DNA of 64,000 nucleotides from Psychroserpens jangbogonensis (GTDB lineage Bacteria > Bacteroidota > Bacteroidia > Flavobacteriales > Flavobacteriaceae), in assembly GCF_000797465.1 (NCBI RefSeq), contig NZ_JSWG01000006.1, forward strand, positions 310,001 through 374,000, given 5' to 3'. The notes beneath the pieces were generated by a model. That model worked only from the letters and a program-made list of their open reading frames with translations. It was not told the DNA's origin and searched no databases. A program made the translations under genes and the position numbers. Shown here one piece after another: positions 1-8,623 of the stretch. How positions within the stretch are numbered: the first letter of the stretch is position 1; every line of letters begins with the position of its first letter.

Positions 1-549
1 ATCCCAAGCAGTTGTATGAATAAAACCTGGAGTAATCACATTAACTCTTGTTGGCGCCAATTCTAATGCTAACATTTTACCTAAAGACTCAACTGCTCCA
101 CCAACTCCTGTATATGGCATTTGTCCAGCTATTGCCTTTCTACTTACTATACCCGAAAATAAAGTTATGGAATCTCCTTTACCCATTTTAGGACTTGCAT
201 GCTTGACGGCATTCATTTGCACCCAAAGCTTTGAATCAAATAATGCTTTGGCTGCTTCTATATCTAGTTCTTTTATAGAACCGCCATAACCTCCAGAAGA
301 TGAAATTACCAAATGATCTACTTTCTCAAAGGTATCAAAAAAGGATTTCACTTCGGCTTCTTTAGTTCCATCTAATTGGTAAATAGAAACATTACCATCA
401 AGATAATTTTTAGCTTTTTCTAGTTTCTCCAGAGAACGACTAGCTATAGTGACATTTGCTCCTTTTTCAATAGCTTCTTTGGCTGTTTCTAATCCAATTC
501 CTTGGCTCCCACCAATAATTACTACTGTTTTGTTTTCTAATGTGTTCAT
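1..549 (-). CDS. SDR family oxidoreductase (3'-truncated by window edge)
   Basis: This is a short-chain dehydrogenase/reductase; I translated it from the start codon at 547-549 to the window edge, so the C-terminus is missing. The N-terminal NAD(P)-binding motif GGSQGIG is clear, and a candidate catalytic Ser lies in ITLFSG. The expected YxxxK reads YTGVGG, so the usual catalytic lysine position holds Gly; activity may be altered or the family atypical. The substrate cannot be named. The gene lies just downstream of a TetR gene on the same strand, and a TAGACCAGTCTA palindrome stands 30 bp before its start. The TetR protein therefore probably controls it. A good match to SDRs is certain; the specific role is not. 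Confidence 0.85.
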   Translation of the reverse strand, partial: MNTLENKTVVIIGGSQGIGLETAKEAIEKGANVTIASRSLEKLEKAKNYLDGNVSIYQLDGTKEAEVKSFFDTFEKVDHLVISSSGGYGGSIKELDIEAAKALFDSKLWVQMNAVKHASPKMGKGDSITLFSGIVSRKAIAGQMPYTGVGGAVESLGKMLALELAPTRVNVITPGFIHTTAWD

Positions 550-578
550 GTTTTTGTTTTAGTTTAGATTTAAATTAT

Positions 579-590
579 TAGACCAGTCTA
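579..590. promoter_or_regulatory. Putative TetR operator 1
   Basis: TAGAC-CA-GTCTA is an inverted repeat with 5-bp arms and a 2-bp centre, lying between the TetR gene and the SDR gene. A near-identical copy sits immediately before the TetR start, which suggests autoregulation plus control of the SDR gene. Confidence 0.6.
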
Positions 591-610
591 CTATTAGATG
601 AATAAAAAAA

Positions 611-1195
611 TTATAGAATGTATTTCTTTAAAAAATTAATAAATATTTTAATGGAATCAATATTTTTTGAAGATTTCATTCGCAGTAAGGAACCTTCCCA
701 TGTTGTCAAAATGAAATCGCTCATAACCTTTGCCGATTCATCCTGCTTAATATTACCTTGATCCTGCCCTTCTTGAATACATATTTCAAAACAATCTTGC
801 CATTTACTTAATTCGTTTGCAACCGAGCTACTAAATGCTTCAGACATATCTGATAACTCAAGACTACAATTACCCAATAGACATCCTTCCTTAAAATCTT
901 TAGTAACATATAAATTTTGCATATCCACAAAAAACGAAATAATTCTATCCTTAGGATGTTTTGATCTATCAGTTAAATAACTATTTAAAAAAGCAATTGA
1001 ATTTTCAGAATAAAACTTTATAACCTGAATTCCAAAATCCTCTTTACTTTTAAAATAGTAATAGAATGATCCTTTAGGAATATTTGCCGTCTCTAATATC
1101 TTATTTAGACCAACATTGTTGTATCCGTTTTTAAGAATTAAGTCTGTCCCTATTTCTAAAATGTTATCTATCGTTTTTGTCTTCATTACTCTCAT
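611..1195 (-). CDS. TetR/AcrR family transcriptional regulator
   Basis: A 194-residue TetR-type repressor. The N-terminal helix-turn-helix is recognisable (LILKNGYNNVGLNKILE followed by IPKGSFYYYFKSKEDF), with the classic G-S-F-Y-Y-Y-F recognition helix; the C-terminal part is a ligand-binding helical domain of usual length. The first ATG is at 1195, but ATG codon 4 (1186) is a credible alternative: a TATCTTTG -7 box lies at 1213-1220, leaving only a very short leader for the upstream start. A palindromic operator overlaps this initiation region, consistent with autorepression. The target is probably the downstream SDR gene. The ligand is unknown. Confidence 0.9.
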   Translation of the reverse strand: MRVMKTKTIDNILEIGTDLILKNGYNNVGLNKILETANIPKGSFYYYFKSKEDFGIQVIKFYSENSIAFLNSYLTDRSKHPKDRIISFFVDMQNLYVTKDFKEGCLLGNCSLELSDMSEAFSSSVANELSKWQDCFEICIQEGQDQGNIKQDESAKVMSDFILTTWEGSLLRMKSSKNIDSIKIFINFLKKYIL

Positions 1196-1197
1196 AT

Positions 1198-1209
1198 TAG
1201 ACCAGTCGG
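1198..1209. promoter_or_regulatory. Putative TetR operator 2
   Basis: TAGACCAGTCGG matches the operator at 579-590 in its first ten bases. It lies between the -7 box and the TetR start, where a bound repressor would block transcription initiation. Confidence 0.55.
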
Positions 1210-1212
1210 CTA

Positions 1213-1220
1213 CAAAGATA
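1213..1220 (-). promoter_or_regulatory. -7 promoter box for TetR gene
   Basis: On the minus strand this reads TATCTTTG, a perfect match to the Bacteroidota TAnnTTTG box, 17 nt before the first ATG of the TetR gene. Confidence 0.55.
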
Positions 1221-1336
1221 ATATTTTTTTCTAATTACCAAAATATATTTATTAAAGAGTTTAGAATTATCTTTGAAATATTTTGAACTATAAATCGTAA
1301 CAACTTGTATCTAAGTAGTTTAATTAATACGTTGCT

Positions 1337-1840
1337 CTAATTTTTATGCCTGCTAATAATTTCAAGTGTATTTCCTTCTGGATCTATTACTTGTAATAAA
1401 TCAACGTCAAGATTTTCATCTCTAAATATTCTACCAGCATTTATATTTTCATTTTCTAAACAGGTCTTTAAATCAATAAGATTGGCATTAGTATAAAATC
1501 CGAACTTCATAAAACCACTCCACTGTTCAGCGTTAGAATCTGGTTTAAAATCACTTGTTTTAAGTGCATCATTTCTATAGAAAATTTCAACTACAAATTC
1601 TTTTTTTCTCATTAAAACTCCTGTTGCACTTCTGTCTGGAAAAGTAAATTCTTTAACAATTTCCAGTCCAAAAGTGTTTTTATACCATTCACCAAGTTCA
1701 CTATTTTTATGCGTAGTGAAAGCAATAAAGCTTGGTTCTAATTCAACATTGCTTAAGCAATTATTAAGTTCGTTTTTTTGTCCAATAGCATTATAACTAA
1801 TAATTAATGCGGTAACGAGTAGTACTATTTTATTCATCAA
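1337..1840 (-). CDS. Secreted VOC-family (glyoxalase/bleomycin-resistance fold) protein
   Basis: A 167-residue protein with an N-terminal signal peptide (hydrophobic IVLLVTALIISYNAIGQ) and one vicinal-oxygen-chelate domain. The typical strand-helix pattern is visible: FIAFTTHKNSELGEWYKNTFGLEIVKE at the start and LLQVIDPEGNTLEII at the end, where the Glu is a usual VOC metal ligand. VOC proteins are mostly cytoplasmic, so the signal peptide is a mild oddity and implies periplasmic action. The second Met could be the true start. The gene stands alone between the TetR gene and the exporter; no substrate can be deduced. Confidence 0.75.
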   Translation of the reverse strand: MMNKIVLLVTALIISYNAIGQKNELNNCLSNVELEPSFIAFTTHKNSELGEWYKNTFGLEIVKEFTFPDRSATGVLMRKKEFVVEIFYRNDALKTSDFKPDSNAEQWSGFMKFGFYTNANLIDLKTCLENENINAGRIFRDENLDVDLLQVIDPEGNTLEIISRHKN

Positions 1841-1959
1841 GATTGTTTAATTCAGGTTAAAGTTGTTGAAATTCAGTGATAAGCTCAGATGTAAAACCTT
1901 GCAACTCCATCTTCATGCAATTGCATTTGTTTTACCATTTATTTAACCGTTTAAGTTCT

Positions 1960-4900
1960 CTACAAGTTTATTAGATTATCTGTATAGTTTTCATCAGATC
2001 GTGTCCCAAATGGATCTATAGCTATATAAACTGGTTCTTTGTCCACTATAAACGTTATCTCAGTAGTTTCTTTATTGATATGATTTGATTTATAATATAG
2101 AATCGAACTATCATCTTTCAAAGTTGAAGGATGTGATGTAAAGACTCCAATTTTAATAGGTTCATCAATTGAAATTTGTTCAGTTTCTCCACTATCTAAT
2201 GTTTCAAAACGTTTCGCCTTTACATTTACAGTCACTTCGTAAGTTCCGTTTGGTAACACTTTATAAGAGCTGTCTTCAATTCCTAAATCATAAGTGATTA
2301 CCTTTTTAAACCAATCATCAATTAGAATATGATATTCTTCTGGTGTTACTTTATAAATCTCTTCTAAAAACTCGATAGAAGTTGCTTCCAACTTATTTGT
2401 ATCACGATGTCTGTCTGTTATCGTTTTCAATACATTGTTTACTTGCTGCTCACCTATTAAATCTCTTAAAGCCAACATGACTGTATACGCTTTCCCATAC
2501 ATAATATAACTTTCGCTAAATACTTTATAAATAGGAGGTTCTATATCGCTGGCAAAAGAACGTCCAGAAAAATATCTTCTCCTTGCGGTATCACTCAATT
2601 GATATATCGCTCTTTTTCCAAACATTTTCTCCATAATTACGGCTTCCGTATATTTTGCAAGTCCTTCAACAAATAGAGGGCCTCCTGCAACTGGTTTTGC
2701 AGATAAGGTATGTCCCCAATATTGATGTGCTACTTCATGAATGGTTCGTTTTGCTACTAAATTGAATGTTTCTTCCTTACTAACATCTGCTAAATACAAT
2801 CGATCTTCTACCATACTTATAACTCCTGGATGTGCAAAGCCTCCAAAAGGCCAATGCGATGGGACTTCTGCAATTCTTACATGATCAAAAGCATAAGTTC
2901 CAAAATTGTCCTGACAATAGTCTAAAGTTTGCTTTATGCTATTTTCAATGTCCTCAATATTAAAATTATGATTTGCGTCATAATATTGCTCAATTGAAAC
3001 GCCTTTATAATTAATCTTTTTAGAATCATAATTCGCAGAAAAATAACCGACTGCTGGCATAATTTTATCTTTTGATTTATAGTGATAATAATTTCTTCCT
3101 TTTTCAGTCCATTCTTTAATCAAGGTACCAGAGCTAATTGCTGTTTGATTACTATCTGTAGAAACAATGGTTTCAAACCTTGTTTTTTCAAATTTAATAT
3201 CTTCCAATATGATATGCGTATCTGAATTATTCTCTTCAATACGTACAGGTAAATTCCTTTTTTGACGTTCAATTCTGCTAGTGATTTCTAAACCCGAACT
3301 ATATCCTAAAACAGGTTCGAAATTTCCAAAACGATTAATATATGTACCATTGTTTACAATTGAATTGTCTTCTTTATAGCCTTTTAGCTCTTTTTTTAAT
3401 TTATAACTAAGTTTTACCGAATCATTCGGTTGCAAAGGCGTGTCAAACTGAAATAAATATGTTTCATAATAAGTATCATGACTAATTAAACGCGCGTTTT
3501 CTAAAGAGATATTTTCTAATGGAATTCGTTCTGTTATAAATAATTCTGCTAAAGGTTCTTCACTTTTGTTTTTCAGCACATAATCAGCTTTTACCGTATA
3601 ACTTCTCTCTTTTGGAAAGATTGCAACTTCTGTTTTTATTGAGATACGAACTAGTCTTTCCAAGCTTTCATACGTCTTAAATTTTCGTTCATAATTTTCA
3701 CTAAAATCTAATCGGTCATTTACCGTTTCATACTCAGAAACGATGTTTACATTATAAAAAACAAGGCTTCCAGCACCAAGAAATAGCATTACAAAACTGG
3801 CGAATGCTAGTTTCTGAAATGTAGTCCAACCAAACTTTAGTTGCTTTAATTTCACAAATAATGATGCGACTATTCCTCTATTCCATATTTTAAAAGACAC
3901 AAAAACTAATAGCAATCCTAATGCCAACCAATACAATGCTAAATGATCATATAAGCTGGAAGCACCATTAAATCCATCCATATTATTATAACTCAATCTT
4001 GGAATAAAACCAATACTCGTTAAAGGATGTTCAAGGCCTAACATATCTGATTTTAAACTTAGAATAACGATCAATCCGAAAATTCCCATTCCCAAGTATT
4101 TATGTTTCACCAAACTATTTATAAATAAGGCAATCATACAAAACACCGCTAATTGAATTCCGTAATAGTAAAATAGCGACGCATATAAACCGAACTCGAA
4201 GTTTGAATAGCCTAAACTCACCTGAAATAAGATGCTCATTAATATACCTGTCGCAATTAATAGCATTGGTAACAGTAACAATGCACTGAATTTTGACAAA
4301 AAGAACACCCAGTTTTTAACAGGAGTTGCATCAATTATGCTATTAAAGTTGAAACTTCGTTCTTTCCATACTATGTCTGAACTATAAAAAGTAATAAGTA
4401 TTAAACTAAAAATGGTTAAAGGATCAACAAATAAGGCTATTAATTGATTTGTAAAAGGATACACGCTCACGCCATATTCTCCACCACTTATTACTGTTGA
4501 ATACAATTCTGAGAACGCAATAAAGAGCCACATTATTAATACTGCAATAAAAGGCAAACTTCTAAAGACGCTGTTTAATTCTATTTTTAATAATGCTAAG
4601 TAAGCCTGACTTTGAGCTTTAAAATTATGTAATGCTTGAATTGGTTTATAAACCAATAATTGTTGCTTGTCTATTTTAGCTTTGGGTTGTTTTTTTATTT
4701 TTTTAGTAATCGATCTGAATGAAAACAATTTATAGGTTATTAACAAGAATCCAACAGAAACAACGATCCAAATAAGTCTATTCATGAGAAACAATCCAGA
4801 AAAAGAAAGGAGCTGAGTATTCTTTTGGAAAGGAGTCCAATATTGAGTCTGTTCAAAAAATGCTGCAATTCCAAATGGATCTGCAAGTGCTGCAATAGCC

Positions 4901-5520
4901 ATACTCTCTGATGAAGCTGGAACTGCTTGAGCCATTAATGGCGAATTTAAAAAGATAGAACTCACAAAATATAACATGTAAACAAATACAGCGCTCACGT
5001 AAGTTGCAGTACTATTTTTTGTTAGCGTACTAACAGAAAATATAATTGTAGAACAGACAAATATGTTTGGTATTACGATATAGAAAAAGGGTTGCAAGTA
5101 TGTTGATAATTGAAAATCTGCGATCCTTTCTGGATCTAAGCCTGAAAAATAATTTCCGAATATATATCCAATAAGAAATGGAGAAAATGCTAAAACACTA
5201 AAAATAAATGTTCCAAAAAAGCGACTCCAAAAAAATTGACTCTTTTTAATTGAAGAACTATAAATTAGGTTCTCCATATTATATTGTTTGTCCCTAAGCA
5301 TCGCGCTAATTGCAAAAAACATAACTATAAACACACTTCCTAAGGTAAAAAGACTTGTATGAAAATACACTTGATATACAGCATTGAAATTAATGCCTTT
5401 AGGAGCAAAACCTTGTCGACCAACAAACACTCCTAATGCTAAAAATAAGATAGCGAAAATTGGCAGTGCTCTTTGTTTGAGTTGGTAAAAAACTTCGAAT
5501 TGAATTAACTTTTTAAACAT
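1960..5520 (-). CDS. ABC transporter permease fused to M1-family aminopeptidase
   Basis: A 1186-residue protein. The first ~600 residues contain two blocks of ABC-2-type transmembrane helices (residues ~20-275 and ~320-600), with a permease-like cytoplasmic loop after the first block. From ~640 a large extracytoplasmic domain follows with the gluzincin zinc motif HEVAH near residue 925 and the downstream Glu ligand in FVEGLAKYTEA, typical of M1 peptidases. Permease-peptidase fusions of this kind are known in Bacteroidota. The gene follows its ATPase partner with a 3-nt gap, so they form one transport unit in the inner membrane with the peptidase domain facing the periplasm. A divergent LytS/LytTR pair lies next door. 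The cargo is unknown; peptide export with processing or antimicrobial-peptide sensing are both possible. Confidence 0.9.
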   Translation of the reverse strand: MFKKLIQFEVFYQLKQRALPIFAILFLALGVFVGRQGFAPKGINFNAVYQVYFHTSLFTLGSVFIVMFFAISAMLRDKQYNMENLIYSSSIKKSQFFWSRFFGTFIFSVLAFSPFLIGYIFGNYFSGLDPERIADFQLSTYLQPFFYIVIPNIFVCSTIIFSVSTLTKNSTATYVSAVFVYMLYFVSSIFLNSPLMAQAVPASSESMAIAALADPFGIAAFFEQTQYWTPFQKNTQLLSFSGLFLMNRLIWIVVSVGFLLITYKLFSFRSITKKIKKQPKAKIDKQQLLVYKPIQALHNFKAQSQAYLALLKIELNSVFRSLPFIAVLIMWLFIAFSELYSTVISGGEYGVSVYPFTNQLIALFVDPLTIFSLILITFYSSDIVWKERSFNFNSIIDATPVKNWVFFLSKFSALLLLPMLLIATGILMSILFQVSLGYSNFEFGLYASLFYYYGIQLAVFCMIALFINSLVKHKYLGMGIFGLIVILSLKSDMLGLEHPLTSIGFIPRLSYNNMDGFNGASSLYDHLALYWLALGLLLVFVSFKIWNRGIVASLFVKLKQLKFGWTTFQKLAFASFVMLFLGAGSLVFYNVNIVSEYETVNDRLDFSENYERKFKTYESLERLVRISIKTEVAIFPKERSYTVKADYVLKNKSEEPLAELFITERIPLENISLENARLISHDTYYETYLFQFDTPLQPNDSVKLSYKLKKELKGYKEDNSIVNNGTYINRFGNFEPVLGYSSGLEITSRIERQKRNLPVRIEENNSDTHIILEDIKFEKTRFETIVSTDSNQTAISSGTLIKEWTEKGRNYYHYKSKDKIMPAVGYFSANYDSKKINYKGVSIEQYYDANHNFNIEDIENSIKQTLDYCQDNFGTYAFDHVRIAEVPSHWPFGGFAHPGVISMVEDRLYLADVSKEETFNLVAKRTIHEVAHQYWGHTLSAKPVAGGPLFVEGLAKYTEAVIMEKMFGKRAIYQLSDTARRRYFSGRSFASDIEPPIYKVFSESYIMYGKAYTVMLALRDLIGEQQVNNVLKTITDRHRDTNKLEATSIEFLEEIYKVTPEEYHILIDDWFKKVITYDLGIEDSSYKVLPNGTYEVTVNVKAKRFETLDSGETEQISIDEPIKIGVFTSHPSTLKDDSSILYYKSNHINKETTEITFIVDKEPVYIAIDPFGTRSDENYTDNLINL

Positions 5521-5523
5521 GAC

Positions 5524-6411
5524 TTAGGCTGTTTTTGTTGATTGATTAAACAATGTTGCGAAGTAATAGTCTTCCAAATTTGGTGTGATCAAATCAAATC
5601 CAGCTTCTGGTCTGGTTTCTGACAAGACCTTTATTTGAGTTTTTCCTGAAACAAGCTGTGTAGAGATGACATTAAAAGCTTTTTTAAAACTATCTATATT
5701 TGTTTTAGAGATAATTTTTGTCCAAACCTTCCCTTCTATTGTTGCTACTAATTCTGTTGGATTTCCTTCAGATATAATTTCTCCATGTGATAGAATAGCC
5801 ATCCTAGGACATAAGTTTCGTACATCTTCTACAATATGTGTCGATAGAATTACAATTACATTTTCACCTATTTCACTTAATAAATTCAAAAAGCGATTGC
5901 TCTCTTCCGGATCTAAACCAGCTGTAGGTTCATCTACAATGATTAATTGAGGATTTGCTAACAAGGCTTGCGCAATTCCAAAACGTTGTCGCATTCCGCC
6001 AGAAAATGTATAAACAGCTTTCTTTCTATGTTGATACAAATTGACTTGTTGCAACAATGCTGTTACTTGCTCTTTACGTTCTTTTTTATTGATAATGCCT
6101 TTTAAAATGGCCATATGATTCAATAATTTTTCCGCAGATATTTTTGGATACACACCAAACTCTTGAGGTAAATAACCCAATTGCTTTCTAATCTCATGTG
6201 GCTGTGTAACAACATCTATATTGTTAAAAGAAACACTTCCTGAAGAGGGTTCTTGTAAGGAAGCTATTGTGCGCATTAGTGATGATTTTCCTGCGCCATT
6301 AGAACCTAACAATCCAAACATTCCATTCGTGATTTTCAAATTGATATTATCTAATGCTTTTACGCCATTTGGATACGTCTTGGTTAGATTATTGATTAGT
6401 AATGTATTCAT
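5524..6411 (-). CDS. ABC transporter ATP-binding protein
   Basis: A 295-residue ATPase subunit with Walker A GSNGAGKSS, Q-loop PQEFG, signature FSGGMRQR, Walker B LIIVDEPTAGLDP and the switch His in STHIVEDV. The ~70-residue C-terminal extension is typical of drug/peptide-export ATPases of the ABC-2 class. It energises the permease-peptidase fusion encoded 3 nt downstream. A probable promoter lies at 6556-6563, and a 28-codon basic ORF sits between the promoter and this gene. Confidence 0.95.
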   Translation of the reverse strand: MNTLLINNLTKTYPNGVKALDNINLKITNGMFGLLGSNGAGKSSLMRTIASLQEPSSGSVSFNNIDVVTQPHEIRKQLGYLPQEFGVYPKISAEKLLNHMAILKGIINKKERKEQVTALLQQVNLYQHRKKAVYTFSGGMRQRFGIAQALLANPQLIIVDEPTAGLDPEESNRFLNLLSEIGENVIVILSTHIVEDVRNLCPRMAILSHGEIISEGNPTELVATIEGKVWTKIISKTNIDSFKKAFNVISTQLVSGKTQIKVLSETRPEAGFDLITPNLEDYYFATLFNQSTKTA

Positions 6412-6439
6412 CTGTTTGATTTTTGATTGATGTGATTAA

Positions 6440-6526
6440 TTATTTAAAACGTCTTTTTGAATTCCACTTGCAAGTGTTAGATGCTTTTAGCTTCATTCTA
6501 ATTTCTGTGTTGTTTAGTATTCTCAT
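6440..6526 (-). CDS. Possible small basic peptide ORF in exporter leader (28 aa)
   Basis: The ATG at 6526 opens a 28-codon ORF ending in TAA at 6440-6442. The peptide begins MRILNNTEIRMKLKAS and ends CKWNSKRRFK; it is strongly basic and has one Cys. It lies after a TATGTTTG box (6556-6563) and 28 nt before the ATPase gene, so it would be the first ORF of the exporter transcript. It could be a leader peptide, a substrate of the exporter, or chance. I do not recognise its family. Confidence 0.25.
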   Translation of the reverse strand: MRILNNTEIRMKLKASNTCKWNSKRRFK

Positions 6527-6555
6527 GATTTATGGTATTACTGATTAATTTGAAG

Positions 6556-6563
6556 CAAACATA
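6556..6563 (-). promoter_or_regulatory. -7 promoter box of ABC exporter operon
   Basis: The minus-strand reading TATGTTTG matches TAnnTTTG perfectly, 29 nt before the small ORF and ~145 nt before the ATPase start. I see no convincing -33 TTG. Confidence 0.45.
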
Positions 6564-6702
6564 AAGTGAAGCACAAGGGCGTTCTAATTAATATGACATA
6601 AGGCAGGTTTCTAAAGTCATTCGTAGTGAAAAATAGCATCAATTGCGTTCGTCAATAAAAAAGACGTGTTCATGCTAATTATTGTAGTGTCTATCCATTT
6701 TC

Positions 6703-6733
6703 TTGTAATCACAGCTTAACATGTTTATTTTTG
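6703..6733 (+). promoter_or_regulatory. Promoter of LytS/LytTR operon, apparently leaderless
   Basis: TTG at 6703-6705, a 20-nt spacer and TATTTTTG at 6726-6733 fit the Bacteroidota -33/-7 pattern. The ATG of the kinase gene is only 4 nt after the box, so the transcript would begin at or beside the start codon. Confidence 0.6.
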
Positions 6734-6737
6734 GGCT

Positions 6738-7868
6738 ATGATTAACTTTTTGAAGAAATACAAAGCTTTTTTATTTGGGTTTTTAATTATTATGCCAATA
6801 TTCTATTTGTTAGATTATATTGGTTTTATATTGATCCCTGAGGACCAATCCTTAGAAATTATTGTTTATACATTATTTTGGGGCTGGGTCATTGCTTTAC
6901 CTATTCATAATTTCAACTACTTAAAAAGAAAAAAGAAAACCGTATTTAATATCATTGGTTTAATCGCACTCTTCGTTATTGCTTTAGTGATTGATTCGAT
7001 GATGGAATTGCCAGACAATCCAATAACCTTTATACTTTTAATGGCATTCTGGATGGGTTTTATCTATATATTAATTCCCTCTTTTATAAAAAAGTATTGG
7101 AAATTAATTGTCTTAATTTATGTGCCACTTTTACTATACTTCCTTTATTTAAGGCTGTTTTCGGGTGATTTAGAAGCTTATTTAAAAATTAAAAGTGACT
7201 TCCCTTTTTACATCTTCTTTTTACCAATTCCTGTTTTATTTATAGTTTGGATTTTTGAGCAATGGAAATGGATTCAAAACTTAAAAGCAGAAAAATCAAA
7301 AGCAGAACTCTCTTTATTAAGAACACAAATAAATCCGCATTTTTTCTTTAACACATTAAATAATCTGTATGCTTTGACCGTTACAAATTCAAAACAAGCA
7401 CCAGATGTGATTTTGAAATTATCTGATATGATGCGTTACACAATTTATGAAGGAGAAAAAGAATCGGTACAGCTTAAAGATGAAATTGACTATTTAAAAA
7501 ACTATATAGAACTTCATAAAATTCGATATAAAAAGTCTGTAGAAATTACTTTTAAGCACGATATAGATACGAGTTTACCTATTGCTCCTTTGCTTTTTAT
7601 CATTCTTTTAGAAAATGCCTTTAAACATGGAATTGAATCACTTGCAGAACATGCGTATATTCATATCAATTTATTTGAAGATAAAGACTTCATCTATTTT
7701 GAAATAGAAAATAATTTTGATGCTCAAGAGATAAATAAATCTAATGGAATAGGTTTACAAAATCTTAAAAGAAGATTATCTTTATTGTATAATCAAAAAC
7801 ATGAGTTTATTGTTGACAAAAAGGAACATGAATACAAAACAACTTTAAAGATTTCTAAACATGCTTAA
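6738..7868 (+). CDS. Sensor histidine kinase, LytS/YehU type
   Basis: A 376-residue membrane kinase. About six hydrophobic segments fill residues 10-180, followed by a short coiled linker. The phosphoacceptor motif of the His_kinase (PF06580) family is present (LRTQINPHFFFNTLNNLYAL), then the N-box LLENAFKHG and G-box NGIGLQNLKRRL of the ATPase domain. It phosphorylates the response regulator, whose ORF overlaps its 3' end by 8 nt. It is divergent from the ABC/M1 exporter, and such kinases often sense the exporter's substrate or envelope stress; that link is inference. No periplasmic sensor domain is visible, so sensing is probably within the membrane. Confidence 0.93.
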   Translation: MINFLKKYKAFLFGFLIIMPIFYLLDYIGFILIPEDQSLEIIVYTLFWGWVIALPIHNFNYLKRKKKTVFNIIGLIALFVIALVIDSMMELPDNPITFILLMAFWMGFIYILIPSFIKKYWKLIVLIYVPLLLYFLYLRLFSGDLEAYLKIKSDFPFYIFFLPIPVLFIVWIFEQWKWIQNLKAEKSKAELSLLRTQINPHFFFNTLNNLYALTVTNSKQAPDVILKLSDMMRYTIYEGEKESVQLKDEIDYLKNYIELHKIRYKKSVEITFKHDIDTSLPIAPLLFIILLENAFKHGIESLAEHAYIHINLFEDKDFIYFEIENNFDAQEINKSNGIGLQNLKRRLSLLYNQKHEFIVDKKEHEYKTTLKISKHA

Positions 7869-8565
7869 ATACATAATTATTGATGATGAGCCTTTAGCAC
7901 ACGAAATTATTGAAGAATTTTGTAGTATGTTACCGCATTTACATTTAGAGAAAAATTGTTACAATGCTATTGAAGCCATGCAGTTTCTAAATGAAAACAC
8001 TGTCGATTTTATGTTTTTAGATATTAATATGCCGAAGTTAACCGGATTAGATTTTTTAAAAACATTATCAAAACCTCCAAAAGCGATTATTACTACTGCC
8101 TATAAAGAGCATGCTTTAGAAGGTTTTGAACTTAATGTTGTTGACTATATATTAAAGCCTTTTAGTTTTGATCGCTTGGTGAAAGCTGTTAATAAGGTTT
8201 CAGAATCACAGACAACAAAAACAATAATTAAAGACGTTTCGGGTTCAGCAGATAATTCTACTCGTTTTTTTATTAAAGGTGATAAAAAACATCATCAAAT
8301 TGATTTGAGCGACTTGCTATATATTGAAGCTTATGGCAATTACACCAAACTATTTTTAAAGGATGAAATGATTGTAAGTCATGAAAAGATATCTCACTAT
8401 GAGTCTATTTTAGCTAGCGCTGATTTTTTAAGAGTTCATAAATCATTTATTGTTGCCATAGATAAAATTAAGTTCATTGAAGGTAATCGTATTTTAATAA
8501 ACGAACATAAAATTCCTATTGGTCAAACCTACAAAAGCAATGTTAATAAGTTATATAATACCTAA
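7861..8565 (+). CDS. LytTR-family response regulator
   Basis: A 234-residue two-domain regulator. The receiver domain occupies residues ~1-120 with the acidic DDE pocket near the N-terminus, the phosphoacceptor Asp in FMFLDINMP and the conserved Lys in YILKPF. The C-terminal LytTR DNA-binding domain (~135-234) has the typical LLYIEAYGNYTKLFL and FLRVHKSFIVAIDKI segments. It overlaps the kinase gene by 8 nt, so the two are translationally coupled. A likely target is the divergent exporter operon; its sites cannot be fixed from this sequence alone. Confidence 0.95.
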   Translation: MLKYIIIDDEPLAHEIIEEFCSMLPHLHLEKNCYNAIEAMQFLNENTVDFMFLDINMPKLTGLDFLKTLSKPPKAIITTAYKEHALEGFELNVVDYILKPFSFDRLVKAVNKVSESQTTKTIIKDVSGSADNSTRFFIKGDKKHHQIDLSDLLYIEAYGNYTKLFLKDEMIVSHEKISHYESILASADFLRVHKSFIVAIDKIKFIEGNRILINEHKIPIGQTYKSNVNKLYNT

Positions 8566-8623
8566 TAATTACTGTGTATGCATTATGACTCCTAATGTCC
8601 TCTTTTTTATAGTTTAATAGTAT

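Larger units (their letters stand above)
6412..6737. other. Divergent intergenic region between exporter and LytS/LytTR operons
   Basis: These 326 bp hold the two divergent promoters (minus box 6556-6563, plus promoter 6703-6733), a 28-codon small ORF on the minus strand (6440-6526), and two TTCGT-containing segments (around 6620 and 6648) that might be LytTR-type sites. I see no other gene or RNA. Confidence 0.5.

Noticed and set aside
6611-6660. Two TTCGT-containing segments as LytTR binding sites
   Set aside because: Their spacing (28 nt) differs from the ~21-nt spacing typical of LytTR direct repeats, so I did not call them.
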